From Nesterenkonia sp. LB17 (GTDB lineage Bacteria; Actinomycetota; Actinomycetes; Actinomycetales; Micrococcaceae): a stretch of DNA of 64,000 bases. The stretch spans positions 310,001-374,000 of the forward strand of contig NZ_JAJOYX010000003.1 in the NCBI RefSeq assembly GCF_022565915.1, written 5' to 3'. Below, piece by piece: positions 17,291 through 30,942 of the stretch. The notes under the pieces were generated by a model. That model was given only the letters and a program-made list of their open reading frames with translations, was not told the DNA's origin and searched no databases. How positions within the stretch are numbered: the stretch's first letter is position 1; the number at the start of each line of letters is the position of its first letter. The position numbers and the translations under genes were made by a program.

Positions 17291-18108
17291 CAGCTCTGCC
17301 CTCCTTCAGCACCAGATCCGGCTTCGGCGGGTGCCTGGGCACCGGCTTCGCGACCGCGGCCTGGGCCACGACGACGACGCTCTTCGCCTCCACCACGGGG
17401 TCCACCACGACCACCACGGGCTCCACCGCGACCGGAAGGCTGTGCAGCCTGCTGGGCGGCGAGTTCCTTGGCGGTGAGATCGCCCTTGTAGACCCAGACC
17501 TTCACACCGATGCGGCCGAAGGTGGTCTTGGCCTCGTGCTTGCCGAAGTCGATGTTCGCGCGCAGGGTGTGCAGCGGAACGCGACCTTCGCGGTAGAACT
17601 CGGAGCGGGACATCTCTGCACCGCCGAGGCGACCGGCGCACTGGATACGAATACCCTTTGCCCCTGAACGCATCGCCGAGGTGATGGCCTTCTTCATCGC
17701 GCGGCGGAAGGCCACACGAGCCGCGAGCTGCTCGGCCACACCCTGGGCGACCAGCTGAGCATCGGTCTCGGGGCTCTTGACCTCGAGGATGTTCAGCTGG
17801 ATCTGCTTGGCGGTGAGCTTCTCCAGCTCGCTGCGGATCCGGTCCGCCTCGGCGCCGCGGCGACCGATGACGATGCCTGGCCGCGCAGTGTGGATATCCA
17901 CACGAACACGATCGCGGGTGCGCTCGATCTCAACCTTCGAGATGCCGGCGCGCTCCACGGACTTGGCCAGGAGTTCCCGAATCTGGACATCCTCTTTCAC
18001 GAAGTCCTTGTATCGCTGACCGGCCTTGGTCGAGTCGGCGTACCAGTGCGAAACGTGGTCAGTGGTGATGCCCAGACGGAAACCATTGGGGTTGATCTTC
18101 TGTCCCAC
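17290..18108 (-). CDS. rpsC: 30S ribosomal protein S3 with RG-rich C-terminal tail
   Basis: Forms the mRNA entry with S4 and S5 and takes part in mRNA unwinding. The core begins [18 protein letters not shown] and contains the KH segment [16 protein letters not shown]. It has 272 residues; about 50 C-terminal residues (from about 223) are rich in RGG, followed by an Ala/Gly/Glu end, longer than the 233-residue E. coli form. The RG tail should face the mRNA entry or solvent. It overlaps rplP by one base and starts next to the rplV stop. Confidence 0.97.
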   Translation of the reverse strand: MGQKINPNGFRLGITTDHVSHWYADSTKAGQRYKDFVKEDVQIRELLAKSVERAGISKVEIERTRDRVRVDIHTARPGIVIGRRGAEADRIRSELEKLTAKQIQLNILEVKSPETDAQLVAQGVAEQLAARVAFRRAMKKAITSAMRSGAKGIRIQCAGRLGGAEMSRSEFYREGRVPLHTLRANIDFGKHEAKTTFGRIGVKVWVYKGDLTAKELAAQQAAQPSGRGGARGGRGGPRGGGEERRRRGPGRGREAGAQAPAEAGSGAEGGQS

Positions 18109-18473
18109 TACTGATCCCCACCTTTCTCTTCGGCGCCGACCACGATGGTCACGTGGCTGGTGCGCTTGTTGATGCGGAACGCCCGGCCTTGAGCCCTGGG
18201 TCGGAACCGCTTCATGGTCGGGCCTTCGTCGACGCGTGCCTCGGTGATGAAGAAGGCGTCCTCGTTAAAGGCGACTCCTTCCTTGTCTGCGTGCTGGCGA
18301 GCATTCGCCAGCGCAGAAGCGACCACCTTGGCCACCGGCTCTGTAGCGCCCTGAGGGGCGAACTTCAGAATTGCCAGTGCTTCGTTGGCCTGCTTGCCGC
18401 GGACAAGGTCGACGACGCGCCGGGCCTTCATAGGCGTCACACGCAGGTAGCGCGCAATTGCCTTGGCTTCCAT
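18108..18473 (-). CDS. rplV: 50S ribosomal protein L22
   Basis: Its beta-hairpin lines the peptide exit tunnel near the macrolide site. With the ATG at 18473 it has 121 residues starting [20 protein letters not shown]; the hairpin tip region is [18 protein letters not shown]. The frame is open to 18509 but AAGGA eight bases before 18473 and the family start favour the shorter form. No deletion is seen in the hairpin of the sort that gives macrolide resistance. Confidence 0.96.
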   Translation of the reverse strand: MEAKAIARYLRVTPMKARRVVDLVRGKQANEALAILKFAPQGATEPVAKVVASALANARQHADKEGVAFNEDAFFITEARVDEGPTMKRFRPRAQGRAFRINKRTSHVTIVVGAEEKGGDQ

Positions 18474-18541
18474 TGCTTTCCTTCTCTCGTCTTGTGACAC
18501 GAAGTACAAGCTCGCAGATCGTTCCTCGGATGAGGAAGCGA

Positions 18542-18823
18542 TCAGCGGCGCTTGCCCTTCTTGTCGTCCTTCACATGGCCGCGGAATGTACGCGTCGGAG
18601 CGAACTCGCCGAGCTTGTGCCCGACCATCGACTCAGTGATGAACACGGGGATGTGCTTGCGTCCGTCGTGCACAGCCAGAGTGTGGCCGAGCATGTCGGG
18701 GATGATCATGGAACGGCGGGACCATGTCTTGATGACATTCTTGGTGCCCTTTTCGTTCTCAGCGACGACCTTGAGGTACAGGTGCTGATCTACGAAGGGG
18801 CCCTTCTTCAAGCTGCGTGGCAT
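18542..18823 (-). CDS. rpsS: 30S ribosomal protein S19
   Basis: Head protein that bridges to the large subunit through S13. It has 93 residues with [36 protein letters not shown] and [17 protein letters not shown], all conserved. It lies 12 bases after rplB. Confidence 0.98.
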   Translation of the reverse strand: MPRSLKKGPFVDQHLYLKVVAENEKGTKNVIKTWSRRSMIIPDMLGHTLAVHDGRKHIPVFITESMVGHKLGEFAPTRTFRGHVKDDKKGKRR

Positions 18824-18835
18824 GTCTCCAGGCTC

Positions 18836-19672
18836 CTATCGCTTGTTCTTGGTACGACGGCGACGCACGATGAGCTTGTCGCTTGCCTTGTTCGGACGGC
18901 GGGTGCGCCCTTCCGGCTTGCCATTCGGGTTGACCGGATGACGACCGCCGGAGGTCTTGCCTTCGCCACCACCGTGCGGGTGGTCGACCGGGTTCATCAC
19001 AACACCGCGGACGGTCGGACGAACGCCCTTCCAGCGCATGCGTCCAGCCTTGCCCCAGTTGATGTTGGACTGCTCGGCGTTGCCCACGGCGCCGATGGTC
19101 GCACGGCAGCGCACGTCGACGTTGCGGACCTCGCCGGAGGGCAGACGCAGCTGGGCGAACTTGCCCTCGCGGGCCACCAGCTGGATGCCTGCACCTGCGG
19201 AGCGGCCGAGCTTGGCGCCGCCTGCTGGCCGCAGCTCCACCGCGTGCACCACGGTGCCGAGTGGGATGTTGCGCAGCGGCAGGTTGTTGCCTGGCTTGAT
19301 GTCAGCGTTGGGGCCGGACTCCACGGCAGCACCCTGCTCCAGCTTGGCCGGAGCCAGGATGTAGCGCTTGGTGCCATCGATGAAGTGCAGCAGCGCGATA
19401 CGAGCGGTGCGGTTCGGGTCATACTCGATGTGAGCGACCTTCGCCGGCACGCCGTCCTTGTCTGCGCGACGGAAATCGATCACACGGTACTGGCGCTTGT
19501 GGCCACCACCCTTGTGACGTGTGGTGATCTTGCCCGAGCTGTTTCGGCCGCCAGTCTTGGACAGCGGACGCAGCAAGGACTTCTCCGGGGTGTCCCGGGT
19601 GATCTCTGCAAAGTCGGCCACAGACGAGCCGCGTTGGCCCGGTGTGTTCGGCTTGAGGTTACGGATAGCCAT
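18836..19672 (-). CDS. rplB: 50S ribosomal protein L2
   Basis: Largest primary rRNA-binding protein of the large subunit, near the peptidyl-transferase centre. It has 278 residues starting [34 protein letters not shown] residues appear as [19 protein letters not shown], and the essential histidine lies in the loop [20 protein letters not shown]. The basic C-terminus RRRTKNKR is usual. Confidence 0.98.
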   Translation of the reverse strand: MAIRNLKPNTPGQRGSSVADFAEITRDTPEKSLLRPLSKTGGRNSSGKITTRHKGGGHKRQYRVIDFRRADKDGVPAKVAHIEYDPNRTARIALLHFIDGTKRYILAPAKLEQGAAVESGPNADIKPGNNLPLRNIPLGTVVHAVELRPAGGAKLGRSAGAGIQLVAREGKFAQLRLPSGEVRNVDVRCRATIGAVGNAEQSNINWGKAGRMRWKGVRPTVRGVVMNPVDHPHGGGEGKTSGGRHPVNPNGKPEGRTRRPNKASDKLIVRRRRTKNKR

Positions 19673-19709
19673 ATTCTTCTTCCTCGATCAAGTGGTTCCG
19701 ATCAGCCGA

Positions 19710-20018
19710 TCAGGCTGCGGATCCTCCGAAGATGTCAATGTTGTGTCCCTCTTTGAGGGTGATGATCGCCCGCTTCGTGCCGGTGCGTGAGCCCCATCCG
19801 AACTTGGTGCGCTTGCGCTTGCCAGCTCGGTTGATGGTGTTGACCGAGTCGACACGCACGGAGAAGATCTTCTCCACCGCGTATTTGATCTCGGACTTCG
19901 TGGCCCGGGGGTCCACCAGGAAGGTGAACTTGCCCTCATCGATGAGGCTGTAGGACTTTTCCGACACGACGGGTGCGATGACGACGTCGCGCGGGTCCTT
20001 GCTGGTAAGGACGCTCAC
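19710..20018 (-). CDS. rplW: 50S ribosomal protein L23
   Basis: Docking point for trigger factor and SRP at the peptide exit. It has 102 residues with [20 protein letters not shown] near the start and [20 protein letters not shown]. The glutamate of the VSEKS motif is the known trigger-factor contact in E. coli. It overlaps rplD by 4 bases. Confidence 0.97.
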   Translation of the reverse strand: MSVLTSKDPRDVVIAPVVSEKSYSLIDEGKFTFLVDPRATKSEIKYAVEKIFSVRVDSVNTINRAGKRKRTKFGWGSRTGTKRAIITLKEGHNIDIFGGSAA

Positions 20019-20629
20019 TTGGTCTCCTCCTTCGCAGTTCCCTGTGCCAGGAAGGCGTCATAGCCGGCCTGCGTGAACACGATGTCATCGGAGACGATGA
20101 CGTCGTAGGTGTTCAGCTGATCGGCATACAGGGTGTGGACGTGCGGCAGGTTGCGGGTCGACAGCGCGGCGATGTCATCGCTGCGGTCGAGCACGACCAG
20201 CCAGTTGCGGTTCGCTCCGCCGAGACCTGCCAGTGCAGCCTTGGCCGCCTTCGTCGACGCCTGGTCGGTGACCAGTGCATCCACGACGATGATGCGGTCG
20301 TTGCGTGCCCGGTCAGAGAGGGCACCGCGCAGGGCGGCGGCCTTCATCTTCTTGGGCGTGCGCTGGGAGTAGTCGCGTGGCTGCGGTCCGTGGACCACGC
20401 CACCGCCGACCATGTGCGGTCCGCGCAGCGAACCCTGACGAGCACGACCTGTGCCCTTCTGCCGGAACGGCTTGGCGCCGGTGCCGGAGACCTCTGCACG
20501 AGTCTTGGTCTTGTGGGTGCCCTGGCGAGCCGCGGCCCGTTGTGCGACGACCACCTGGTGGATCAGCGCGACATTGGTCTTGGCGTCGAATACTTCGGCG
20601 GGGAAGTCGACAGAAACCTTGTTGGCCAT
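20015..20629 (-). CDS. rplD: 50S ribosomal protein L4
   Basis: Large-subunit protein with a loop reaching into the exit tunnel; in E. coli it represses the S10 operon. The loop segment [19 protein letters not shown] is intact. The ATG at 20629 (204 residues, [15 protein letters not shown]) is preferred because AAGGGAG lies about ten bases upstream; an ATG at 20638 overlaps the rplC stop and leaves almost no spacing to that site. Confidence 0.95.
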   Translation of the reverse strand: MANKVSVDFPAEVFDAKTNVALIHQVVVAQRAAARQGTHKTKTRAEVSGTGAKPFRQKGTGRARQGSLRGPHMVGGGVVHGPQPRDYSQRTPKKMKAAALRGALSDRARNDRIIVVDALVTDQASTKAAKAALAGLGGANRNWLVVLDRSDDIAALSTRNLPHVHTLYADQLNTYDVIVSDDIVFTQAGYDAFLAQGTAKEETK

Positions 20630-20634
20630 GTGGA

Positions 20635-21297
20635 TCATGCTCCCTTCACTGCGGTGCGGACCAGGACGACCTGGCCGCGAGCACCCGGAAGGGCACCCTT
20701 GATGAGCAGCAGGTTCTTCTCGGGGTCCACTGCGTGGACGGTCAGGTTGTGGGTGGTCTGACGGACGCCGCCCATCCGACCTGCCATGCGCAGACCCTTG
20801 AAGACGCGACCCGGAGTGGATGCGCCGCCGATGGAGCCTGGCTTGCGGTGGTTCTTGTGGGAACCGTGCGAGGCGCCCACACCAGCGAAGCCATGACGCT
20901 TCATGACGCCGGCGAAGCCTTTGCCCTTGGTCTTGCCGATGACATCGACCTTCTGGCCGGTCTCGAAAGACTCGACGGTGAGGTCCTGGCCGAGCTCATA
21001 CGAGCCCGAGTCACCGGTGCGGATCTCCACGACGTGGCGGCGTGGAGTCACGCCGGCCTTCTCAAAGTGGCCTGCCAGCGGCTTGGTCACCTTGCGGGGA
21101 TCGATGCGTCCGAAGCCGATCTGGACGGAGTTGTAGCCGTCGCTGTCGGTGGTGCGGATCTGGGTCACGACGTTGGAGTCGGCCTGGACAACAGTGACTG
21201 GGATGAGAAGGTTGTTCTCGTCCCAGACCTGGGTCATGCCGAGCTTCGTGCCCAGCAGCCCCTTGACGTTCAGTTCAACGCGGGAAATATTGGTCAT
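20635..21297 (-). CDS. rplC: 50S ribosomal protein L3
   Basis: Early-assembly protein whose tip approaches the peptidyl-transferase centre. It has 220 residues; [17 protein letters not shown] begins the core, and [18 protein letters not shown] is the conserved central loop. The ATG at 21297 follows a spaced GGAGG. It is second in the S10 operon, 21 bases after rpsJ. Confidence 0.98.
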   Translation of the reverse strand: MTNISRVELNVKGLLGTKLGMTQVWDENNLLIPVTVVQADSNVVTQIRTTDSDGYNSVQIGFGRIDPRKVTKPLAGHFEKAGVTPRRHVVEIRTGDSGSYELGQDLTVESFETGQKVDVIGKTKGKGFAGVMKRHGFAGVGASHGSHKNHRKPGSIGGASTPGRVFKGLRMAGRMGGVRQTTHNLTVHAVDPEKNLLLIKGALPGARGQVVLVRTAVKGA

Positions 21298-21318
21298 AGT
21301 GTTCTCAGCACCTCCCTG

Positions 21319-21627
21319 CTAGAGCTTGATCTCGATATTGACGTCTGCAGGCAGGTCGAGTCGCATCAGGGAATCGACAGCCTTGGGCGTCGGATCCACG
21401 ATGTCGATCAGGCGCTTGTGGGTGCGCATCTCGAAGTGCTCGCGAGAGTCTTTGTACTTGTGGGGAGACCGGATCACGGCGTACACGTTCTTCTCGGTGG
21501 GCAGCGGCACTGGGCCGACAACCGTTGCACCAGCACGTGTGACCGTGTCGACGATCTTCCGGGCCGAGGTGTCGATGACTTCGTGGTCATACGACTTCAG
21601 CCGGATGCGGATTTTCTGTCCCGCCAT
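21319..21627 (-). CDS. rpsJ: 30S ribosomal protein S10 (NusE)
   Basis: Head protein of the 30S subunit and, as NusE, partner of NusB and NusG in antitermination and transcription-translation coupling. With the ATG at 21627 it has 102 residues: [19 protein letters not shown] at the start, then [20 protein letters not shown]. The open frame to 21714 adds 29 residues without family resemblance; AGAGG upstream of 21627 supports the short form. It is first in the S10 operon. Confidence 0.97.
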   Translation of the reverse strand: MAGQKIRIRLKSYDHEVIDTSARKIVDTVTRAGATVVGPVPLPTEKNVYAVIRSPHKYKDSREHFEMRTHKRLIDIVDPTPKAVDSLMRLDLPADVNIEIKL

Positions 21628-22087
21628 GCGTTGAGCCTCTTTCTGGTGTTCTGACATTCGTCTTACGTCGCAGCCCAAGACTGTGACGGAGCCATGGGGC
21701 TCCCAGAGAGGCATTCAGCGCTGGTCCCTCGCGGGCACAGGCGGTACTGACCTTCTGCAGTTATGGGCTGCGCACCTGCAACACGATCTGCTCGGTCTCC
21801 CGAGTCTGACGATCACGAAGCTGATGCACGACCCGCACAGTCCGAATCCGTCCGGGCGAATCCTGCGGGAAGCAGGTCTCGACGGGTTCCTCGAACTGAC
21901 GGGCATCCGACCCCCGCGGTCGGGCGTGTCGCTTATATGAACAGTGAATCTGCACACAGCGAGACACTTGGCGAGGTGTCGGTTTTGAAGTTCTGGTATT
22001 CGCTCCACACGGTGGACCCGAGGGCACACCGGGGCATGGCGCCCGTGAGCAACCTGTCTATTCTCACATAGATGGAGACCCATGACA
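21628..22087 (-). promoter_or_regulatory. rpsJ upstream region and leader
   Basis: This 460-base stretch contains no recognisable gene. On the minus strand TATAAG at 21937-21932 is the best -10 candidate, without a good -35; it would give a leader of about 300 bases before rpsJ. Inside the leader are small hairpins, CCGACC/GGTCGG (21907-21923) and GGAGCC/GGCTCC (21688-21703). Whether these bind L4, as the E. coli S10 leader does, cannot be told from sequence. Confidence 0.4.
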
Positions 22088-22129
22088 AACAGGAGACCCC
22101 GGTGGCTCATGCCACCGGGGTCTCCTGTT
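22088..22129 (-). terminator. Distal terminator of tuf
   Basis: Perfect 19-bp stem (22088-22106 with 22111-22129) with a 4-base loop, followed on the minus strand by TGTTTGTC. It is the strongest terminator-like element on this side of the window. Confidence 0.9.
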
Positions 22130-22138
22130 CATCGAGCT

Positions 22139-22180
22139 GCGCAGACCTGTGCTGAGCTGTTGTTCAGCTCAGGTCTGCGC
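22139..22180 (-). terminator. Proximal terminator of tuf
   Basis: GCGCAGAC, a 5-base bulge, CTGAGCTG, loop TTGTT, CAGCTCAG and GTCTGCGC form a 16-bp stem with one bulge. It starts 22 bases after the tuf stop and precedes the 19-bp hairpin, so tuf ends in tandem terminators. Confidence 0.75.
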
Positions 22181-22201
22181 GACCATCATGAAGCTCAGGT
22201 C

Positions 22202-23392
22202 TTACTTGAGGATCTTGACGACTCGACCTGAACCAACGGTGCGTCCACCCTCGCGGATGGCGAAGCCGAGGCCCTCTTCCATGGCGATCTCCTGGATGAG
22301 CTCAACGGTCATCTCAGTGTTGTCACCGGGCATGACCATCTCGGTGCCCTCGGGCAGCGAGATGACGCCGGTGACGTCGGTGGTCCGGAAGTAGAACTGC
22401 GGACGGTAGTTGGTGTAGAAGGGGTTGTGGCGACCGCCCTCATCCTTGGAGAGGATGTAGACGTTGGCCTCGAACTGGGTGTGCGGGGTGATGGAGTTGG
22501 GAGCAGCCACGACCTGGCCGCGCTCAACGTCATCGCGCTTCAGACCGCGAAGCAGCAGACCACAGTTCTCGCCGGCCCATGCCTCGTCGAGCTGCTTGTG
22601 GAACATCTCGATACCGGTGACGGTGGTCTTCTGCTTCGGACGAATACCGAGGATCTCGATCTCGGAGTTGATCTTCAGCGTGCCGCGCTCTGCGCGGCCG
22701 GTGACCACGGTGCCGCGACCGGTGATGGTGAAGACGTCCTCGATGGGCATCAGGAACGGCTTGTCCTTGTCGCGCTCTGGCTCCGGGATGAAGGTATCCA
22801 CGGCTTCCATGAGCTCTTCAACGGTCTTGACCCACTCGGCGTCGCCCTCGAGAGCCTTCAGGCCTGAGGTGCGGATGACCGGTGCGTTGTCGCCGTCGTA
22901 GCCCTGTGAATCGAGGAGCTCGCGCACCTCCATCTCGACGAGGTCCAGGAGCTCTTCGTCCTCGACCATGTCGGACTTGTTCAGTGCGACCAGCAGGGAG
23001 GGGACGCCCACCTGGCGGGCGAGCAGCACGTGCTCGCGAGTCTGTGCCATCGGGCCGTCAGTGGCGGCGACGACCAGGATCGCACCGTCCATCTGAGCAG
23101 CACCGGTGATCATGTTCTTCACGTAGTCAGCGTGACCGGGGGCGTCCACGTGTGCATAGTGGCGCTTGTCGGTCTGGTACTCCACGTGGGAGACGTTGAT
23201 CGTGATGCCGCGCTCGCGCTCCTCGGGAGCGTTGTCGATCGAGGCGAAGTCGCGTCCCTGGTTCAGGTCCGGGAACTTATCTGCCAGGACCTTTGAGATC
23301 GCGGCGGTCAGGGTGGTCTTGCCATGGTCGACGTGACCGATGGTGCCGATGTTAAGGTGCGGCTTGTTACGCTCGAACTTTGCCTTGGCCAC
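22202..23392 (-). CDS. tuf: Elongation factor Tu
   Basis: GTPase that brings aminoacyl-tRNA to the ribosome. It has 396 residues with G1 [17 protein letters not shown] (G3) and NKSDMV (G4, LNKSDMV here), then domains 2 and 3. The start is GTG at 23392 with AGGAGG upstream. Unlike the E. coli str operon, hairpins after fusA and a promoter-like pair in the 240-base gap suggest that tuf is transcribed separately. Confidence 0.98.
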   Translation of the reverse strand: MAKAKFERNKPHLNIGTIGHVDHGKTTLTAAISKVLADKFPDLNQGRDFASIDNAPEERERGITINVSHVEYQTDKRHYAHVDAPGHADYVKNMITGAAQMDGAILVVAATDGPMAQTREHVLLARQVGVPSLLVALNKSDMVEDEELLDLVEMEVRELLDSQGYDGDNAPVIRTSGLKALEGDAEWVKTVEELMEAVDTFIPEPERDKDKPFLMPIEDVFTITGRGTVVTGRAERGTLKINSEIEILGIRPKQKTTVTGIEMFHKQLDEAWAGENCGLLLRGLKRDDVERGQVVAAPNSITPHTQFEANVYILSKDEGGRHNPFYTNYRPQFYFRTTDVTGVISLPEGTEMVMPGDNTEMTVELIQEIAMEEGLGFAIREGGRTVGSGRVVKILK

Positions 23393-23468
23393 AGGTTCCT
23401 CCTATAGAACTTGTTCAGGTAAGAAGACTTACTCCAGCCGCACTGTCAACGAGGCTGAAACTCATGCA

Positions 23469-23497
23469 AGTCTACTAATCGCTAGGTATTTGGTGAA
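23469..23497 (-). promoter_or_regulatory. Candidate tuf promoter
   Basis: On the minus strand TTCACC (23497-23492), a 17-base spacer and TAGACT (23474-23469). Transcription would begin near 23462, about 70 bases before the start codon. A perfect TTGACA lies closer to tuf (near 23450) but lacks a good -10 partner. Confidence 0.55.
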
Positions 23498-23565
23498 ATT
23501 TCCCGAATGGTGGTGCGTGAGGAGCAATGGAGGTCAATCGGGGACCTCGCTTCCTCAAAGCATTG

Positions 23566-23617
23566 CCGAGCCGCCCGGCTCGGTCCCGGGCCGCTGAGCG
23601 GACTCAGCGGACCCGGG
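23566..23617 (-). terminator. Tandem hairpins after fusA
   Basis: The first hairpin in transcription order pairs CCCGGG and CCGCTGAG with CTCAGCGG and CCCGGG (23585-23617, one bulged base). The second pairs CCGAGCC with GGCTCGG around GCCC (23566-23583). They start 16 bases after the fusA stop. No T-run follows. Confidence 0.65.
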
Positions 23618-23632
23618 GAGCCGAGTTGGGGA

Positions 23633-25747
23633 TCAGGCGCCGCGGTTCTTCTCGATGATCTCTTCTGCCACGGCCTTCGGAACCTCTGCGTAAGAGTTGA
23701 AGGACATGGTGAAGACTGCGCGGCCCTGAGTGCGCGAGCGCAGCTCGCCGATGTAGCCGAACATCTCGGACAGCGGCACGAGTGCCTTGATGACCTTCAC
23801 GCCTGCCGCGTCATCCATGGACTGGATCTGTCCGCGGCGGGAGTTCAGGTCACCGATGACCTCGCCCATGTACTCCTCAGGAGTACGGACTTCGACGGAC
23901 ATCATCGGCTCGAGCAGCACCGGGTTGGCCCGGCGTGCGCCTTCCTTGAACACCTGGGAGCCGGCGAGCTTGAACGCCATCTCCGAGGAGTCGACGTCGT
24001 GGTAGGCGCCGTCGGTCAGTTCGGCCTTGACACCGACCATCGGGTAGCCGGCGAGGACGCCGAGACCCATGGCGTCCTGGATGCCTGCATCCACCGAGGG
24101 GATGTATTCGCGGGGAATGCGTCCACCGGTCACCAGGTTGGCGAATTCGTACATCTCGCCGTCCGCGGTGTCCAGGGGCTCGAAGTTCATGAGCACCTTG
24201 GCGAACTGACCCGAACCACCGGTCTGCTTCTTGTGGGTGTAGTCGACCTTCTCCACACGCTTCTTGATGGTCTCGCGGTAGGCGACCTGGGGCTTGCCCA
24301 CGTTCGCCTCCACGTTGAACTCGCGGCGCATGCGGTCCACCAGGATGTCCAGGTGGAGCTCGCCCATTCCGCCGATCTCGGTCTGGCCGGTCTCGTCGTT
24401 CTGGGTGACGGTGAAGGTCGGGTCCTCGGCTGCAAGCTTCTGAATGGCCGTGGAGAGCTTCTCCTGGTCACTCTTCGACTTCGGCTCGATGGCCACAGAG
24501 ATCACCGGCTCCGGGAAGGTCATCGACTCGAGCACGATCTGGTGGTTCGGATCGCACAGGGTGTCACCGGTGGTGGTGTCCTTGAGTCCGATGACCGCGT
24601 AGATGTGACCGGCCTGGATCTCGTCGACCGGCATCTCCTTGTTGGCGTGCATCTGGAAGAGCTTGCCGATGCGCTCCTTCTTGCCCTTCGTGGAGTTCAC
24701 GATCTGCGCTCCGGCGTTGAGCTTGCCGGAGTAGACGCGGATGAAGGTGAGCTGCCCGAAGAAGGGGTGGGAGGCGATCTTGAATGCCAGAGCGGAGAAC
24801 GGCTCGTCCTTGCTCGGGCGGCGGGTCAGGATCTCGTCCTCATGGTTGGGCTTGTGGCCCTCCATGGCCTCGACGTCTGCCGGGGTGGGCAGGTAGTCGA
24901 TGACAGCGTCGAGCATCGGCTGGACGCCGCGGTTCTTGAACGCGGAGCCGCAGAAGACCGGGTAGGCGGCGGAAGCCACGGTGAGCTTGCGGACGCCTTC
25001 CTTGAGCTCGTCGTTGGAGATCTCTTCGCCTTCGAGGTACTTGTTCATCAGCACATCGTCAGCTTCGGCAACCTGCTCGATGAGCGTGTTGCGGTACTCC
25101 TCGGCCTGCTCCTTCATGTCCTCGGGGATTTCCTGGGTCTCATACTCAGCACCCATGGTCACATCGCCCTTGGAGTCGCCGGGCCACACCAGGGCCTTCA
25201 TCTGGAGCAGGTCGACGACGCCGACGAATTCACTCTCAGAGCCGATCGGCAGCTGCATCACCAGGGGTGTTGCACCGAGTCGGGACTTGATGGTGTCCAC
25301 GGTGTAGTAGAAGTCAGCGCCGAGCTTGTCCATCTTGTTGACGAAGCAGATGCGCGGGACGTTGTACTTGTCGGCCTGGCGCCAGACAGTCTCAGACTGC
25401 GGCTCCACGCCTTCCTTGCCGTCGAAGACGGCGACGGCGCCATCGAGGACGCGCAGCGCGCGCTCCACCTCGACGGTGAAGTCCACGTGCCCGGGGGTGT
25501 CGATGATGTTGATCTGGTTGTCGCCCCAGAAGCAGGTCACCGCGGCGGAGGTGATCGTGATGCCGCGCTCTTTCTCCTGCTCCATCCAGTCCGTCGTGGA
25601 CGCACCGTCGTGGGTTTCACCGATCTTGTGGTTCATGCCGGTGTAGAACAGGATGCGTTCGGTTGCGGTGGTCTTACCGGCATCGATGTGAGCCATGATG
25701 CCGATGTTGCGGACCTTCTTGAGGTCAGTGAGCACGTCTTGTGCCAC
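23633..25747 (-). CDS. fusA: Elongation factor G
   Basis: GTPase driving ribosomal translocation. It has 704 residues in five domains: G domain with [15 protein letters not shown] (P-loop), DTPGHVDF and [10 protein letters not shown], then domains II-V ending in an EGFG-like region. The start is GTG at 25747 with AAGGGG nine or so bases upstream. It follows rpsG by 18 bases. No change was recognised at fusidic-acid positions, but these were not checked one by one. Confidence 0.98.
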   Translation of the reverse strand: MAQDVLTDLKKVRNIGIMAHIDAGKTTATERILFYTGMNHKIGETHDGASTTDWMEQEKERGITITSAAVTCFWGDNQINIIDTPGHVDFTVEVERALRVLDGAVAVFDGKEGVEPQSETVWRQADKYNVPRICFVNKMDKLGADFYYTVDTIKSRLGATPLVMQLPIGSESEFVGVVDLLQMKALVWPGDSKGDVTMGAEYETQEIPEDMKEQAEEYRNTLIEQVAEADDVLMNKYLEGEEISNDELKEGVRKLTVASAAYPVFCGSAFKNRGVQPMLDAVIDYLPTPADVEAMEGHKPNHEDEILTRRPSKDEPFSALAFKIASHPFFGQLTFIRVYSGKLNAGAQIVNSTKGKKERIGKLFQMHANKEMPVDEIQAGHIYAVIGLKDTTTGDTLCDPNHQIVLESMTFPEPVISVAIEPKSKSDQEKLSTAIQKLAAEDPTFTVTQNDETGQTEIGGMGELHLDILVDRMRREFNVEANVGKPQVAYRETIKKRVEKVDYTHKKQTGGSGQFAKVLMNFEPLDTADGEMYEFANLVTGGRIPREYIPSVDAGIQDAMGLGVLAGYPMVGVKAELTDGAYHDVDSSEMAFKLAGSQVFKEGARRANPVLLEPMMSVEVRTPEEYMGEVIGDLNSRRGQIQSMDDAAGVKVIKALVPLSEMFGYIGELRSRTQGRAVFTMSFNSYAEVPKAVAEEIIEKNRGA

Positions 25748-25765
25748 GGTGATTCCCCTTTTCTA

Positions 25766-26236
25766 TTACCAGCGGTAGTGGGCGAAGGCCTTGTTGGACT
25801 CTGCCATCTTGTGAGTGTCCTCGCGGCGCTTCACAGCGGCACCGAGGCCGTTGGAGGCGTCGAGGATCTCGTTCATCAGGCGATCCGTCATGCTCTTCTC
25901 GCGGCGGTCCTTGGAGTAGCCGACCAGCCAGCGCAGGGCCAGCGCGGTCGAGCGACCGGGCTTGACCTCCACCGGGACCTGGTAGGTCGCGCCGCCGACG
26001 CGGCGGGAGCGGACCTCCAGTGCGGGGCGGACGTTGTCCATGGCCTTCTTGAGCGTGGTCACCGGGTCATCGCCGGACTTCTTCGCGACGCCGTCGAGCG
26101 CGCCGTAGACGATGCGCTCAGCGGTGGACTTCTTGCCGTCGACCAGGACCTTGTTGATCAGCTGTGTGACCAAGGGTGATCCGTGGACCGGATCCTGGAC
26201 GAGAGGGCGCTTAGGTGCGGGTCCCTTACGTGGCAT
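25766..26236 (-). CDS. rpsG: 30S ribosomal protein S7
   Basis: Head-assembly protein; in E. coli it also controls the str operon. With the ATG at 26236 it has 156 residues, the normal length, starting [20 protein letters not shown] and ending KAFAHYRW. The frame is open further upstream into rpsL, but that part has no family resemblance. The ATG shares one base with the rpsL stop. Confidence 0.97.
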   Translation of the reverse strand: MPRKGPAPKRPLVQDPVHGSPLVTQLINKVLVDGKKSTAERIVYGALDGVAKKSGDDPVTTLKKAMDNVRPALEVRSRRVGGATYQVPVEVKPGRSTALALRWLVGYSKDRREKSMTDRLMNEILDASNGLGAAVKRREDTHKMAESNKAFAHYRW

Positions 26237-26610
26237 TACTTCTTCTCCTTCTTGGCGCCGTAGCGGGAGCGAGCCTGACCGCGACCCTTGACACCCTGGG
26301 TGTCGAGGGCGCCGCGGACGATCTTGTAACGGACACCGGGAAGGTCCTTCACACGGCCGCCGCGCACGAGCACGATCGAGTGCTCCTGCAGGTTGTGACC
26401 CTCGCCTGGGATGTAGGCGGTGACTTCGACGCCGCCGCCGAGGCGAACACGAGCCACCTTGCGCAGCGCGGAGTTCGGCTTCTTCGGGGTCGTGGTGTAC
26501 ACACGGGTGCATACGCCACGACGCATCGGGCTGCCCTGCAGTGCAGGGGTGTTGTTCTTGGTGCGCTTGGGATGACGCCCCTTGCGCACAAGCTGCTGAA
26601 TAGTAGGCAC
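26236..26610 (-). CDS. rpsL: 30S ribosomal protein S12
   Basis: Decoding-centre protein. The GTG at 26610 gives the 124-residue family form [18 protein letters not shown]; the longer frame to 26769 is not conserved. The two main streptomycin-resistance positions are the wild-type lysines K43 (TTPKKPNSA) and K88 (GGRVKDLPG). The conserved Asp next to K88, which is methylthiolated in many bacteria, is present (D89). It is first in rpsL-rpsG-fusA. Confidence 0.97.
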   Translation of the reverse strand: MPTIQQLVRKGRHPKRTKNNTPALQGSPMRRGVCTRVYTTTPKKPNSALRKVARVRLGGGVEVTAYIPGEGHNLQEHSIVLVRGGRVKDLPGVRYKIVRGALDTQGVKGRGQARSRYGAKKEKK

Positions 26611-26788
26611 TATGCGTTCTCCATACGTGTAGTGAGGGAAGCAGAGGCTTGAGGTCTGCCCGCGGTCGAGAGTTCTACACACGGTCCGCGGGCTCTGGTC
26701 CCCAGGCGTGCAAAAATGTGGCATGTGTTGCGCACCTTCCCCGCAACCCGGACCGAGTCCCTCTGCCACATCAGAAACAATCAGGTTA

Positions 26789-26818
26789 ACACTACCAGCT
26801 GCACCCGCAGAGAGCGAA
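26789..26818 (-). promoter_or_regulatory. Candidate rpsL promoter; 26611-26992 intergenic region
   Basis: On the minus strand TTCGCT (26818-26813), an 18-base spacer and TAGTGT (26794-26789) form a weak promoter-like pair, which would give a leader of about 175 bases. The 382-base gap also contains the rpoC terminator (26891-26933). Nothing else was recognised in it. Confidence 0.35.
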
Positions 26819-26890
26819 CGGGGCCGAGGGCGGGCCCTCCGGCACGACGCTCGACTGGAGACTCTGCAGCCGCAGGAAGGTCCTACGGAC

Positions 26891-26933
26891 GAGAAGAGGC
26901 CCGGGAGAGCGTCGCTCCCCCGGGCCTCTTCTC
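26891..26933 (-). terminator. Terminator of rpoBC
   Basis: Perfect 15-bp outer stem (26891-26905 with 26919-26933) and an inner GAGC/GCTC pair. It begins 60 bases after the rpoC stop codon. Confidence 0.85.
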
Positions 26934-26992
26934 GTGCTCAGTCCCTGATACCCGGTGCTGCGGGCCTCAGCGGACGCAGCCGTCAGCTCCGC

Positions 26993-30880
<3,888 letters not shown>

Positions 30881-30942
30881 AGTCCGGTATCTCTCTTTTC
30901 TCTAAAGATTCGTGACGGAGTGAAGGTGCATCGGTGAGGCCC

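Noticed and set aside
23507-26179. 890-codon plus-strand open frame opposite fusA and rpsG
   Set aside because: It lies exactly antisense to two well-conserved genes; long antisense frames are expected in high-GC DNA, and the product is low-complexity Leu/His/Val/Asp with no family resemblance.
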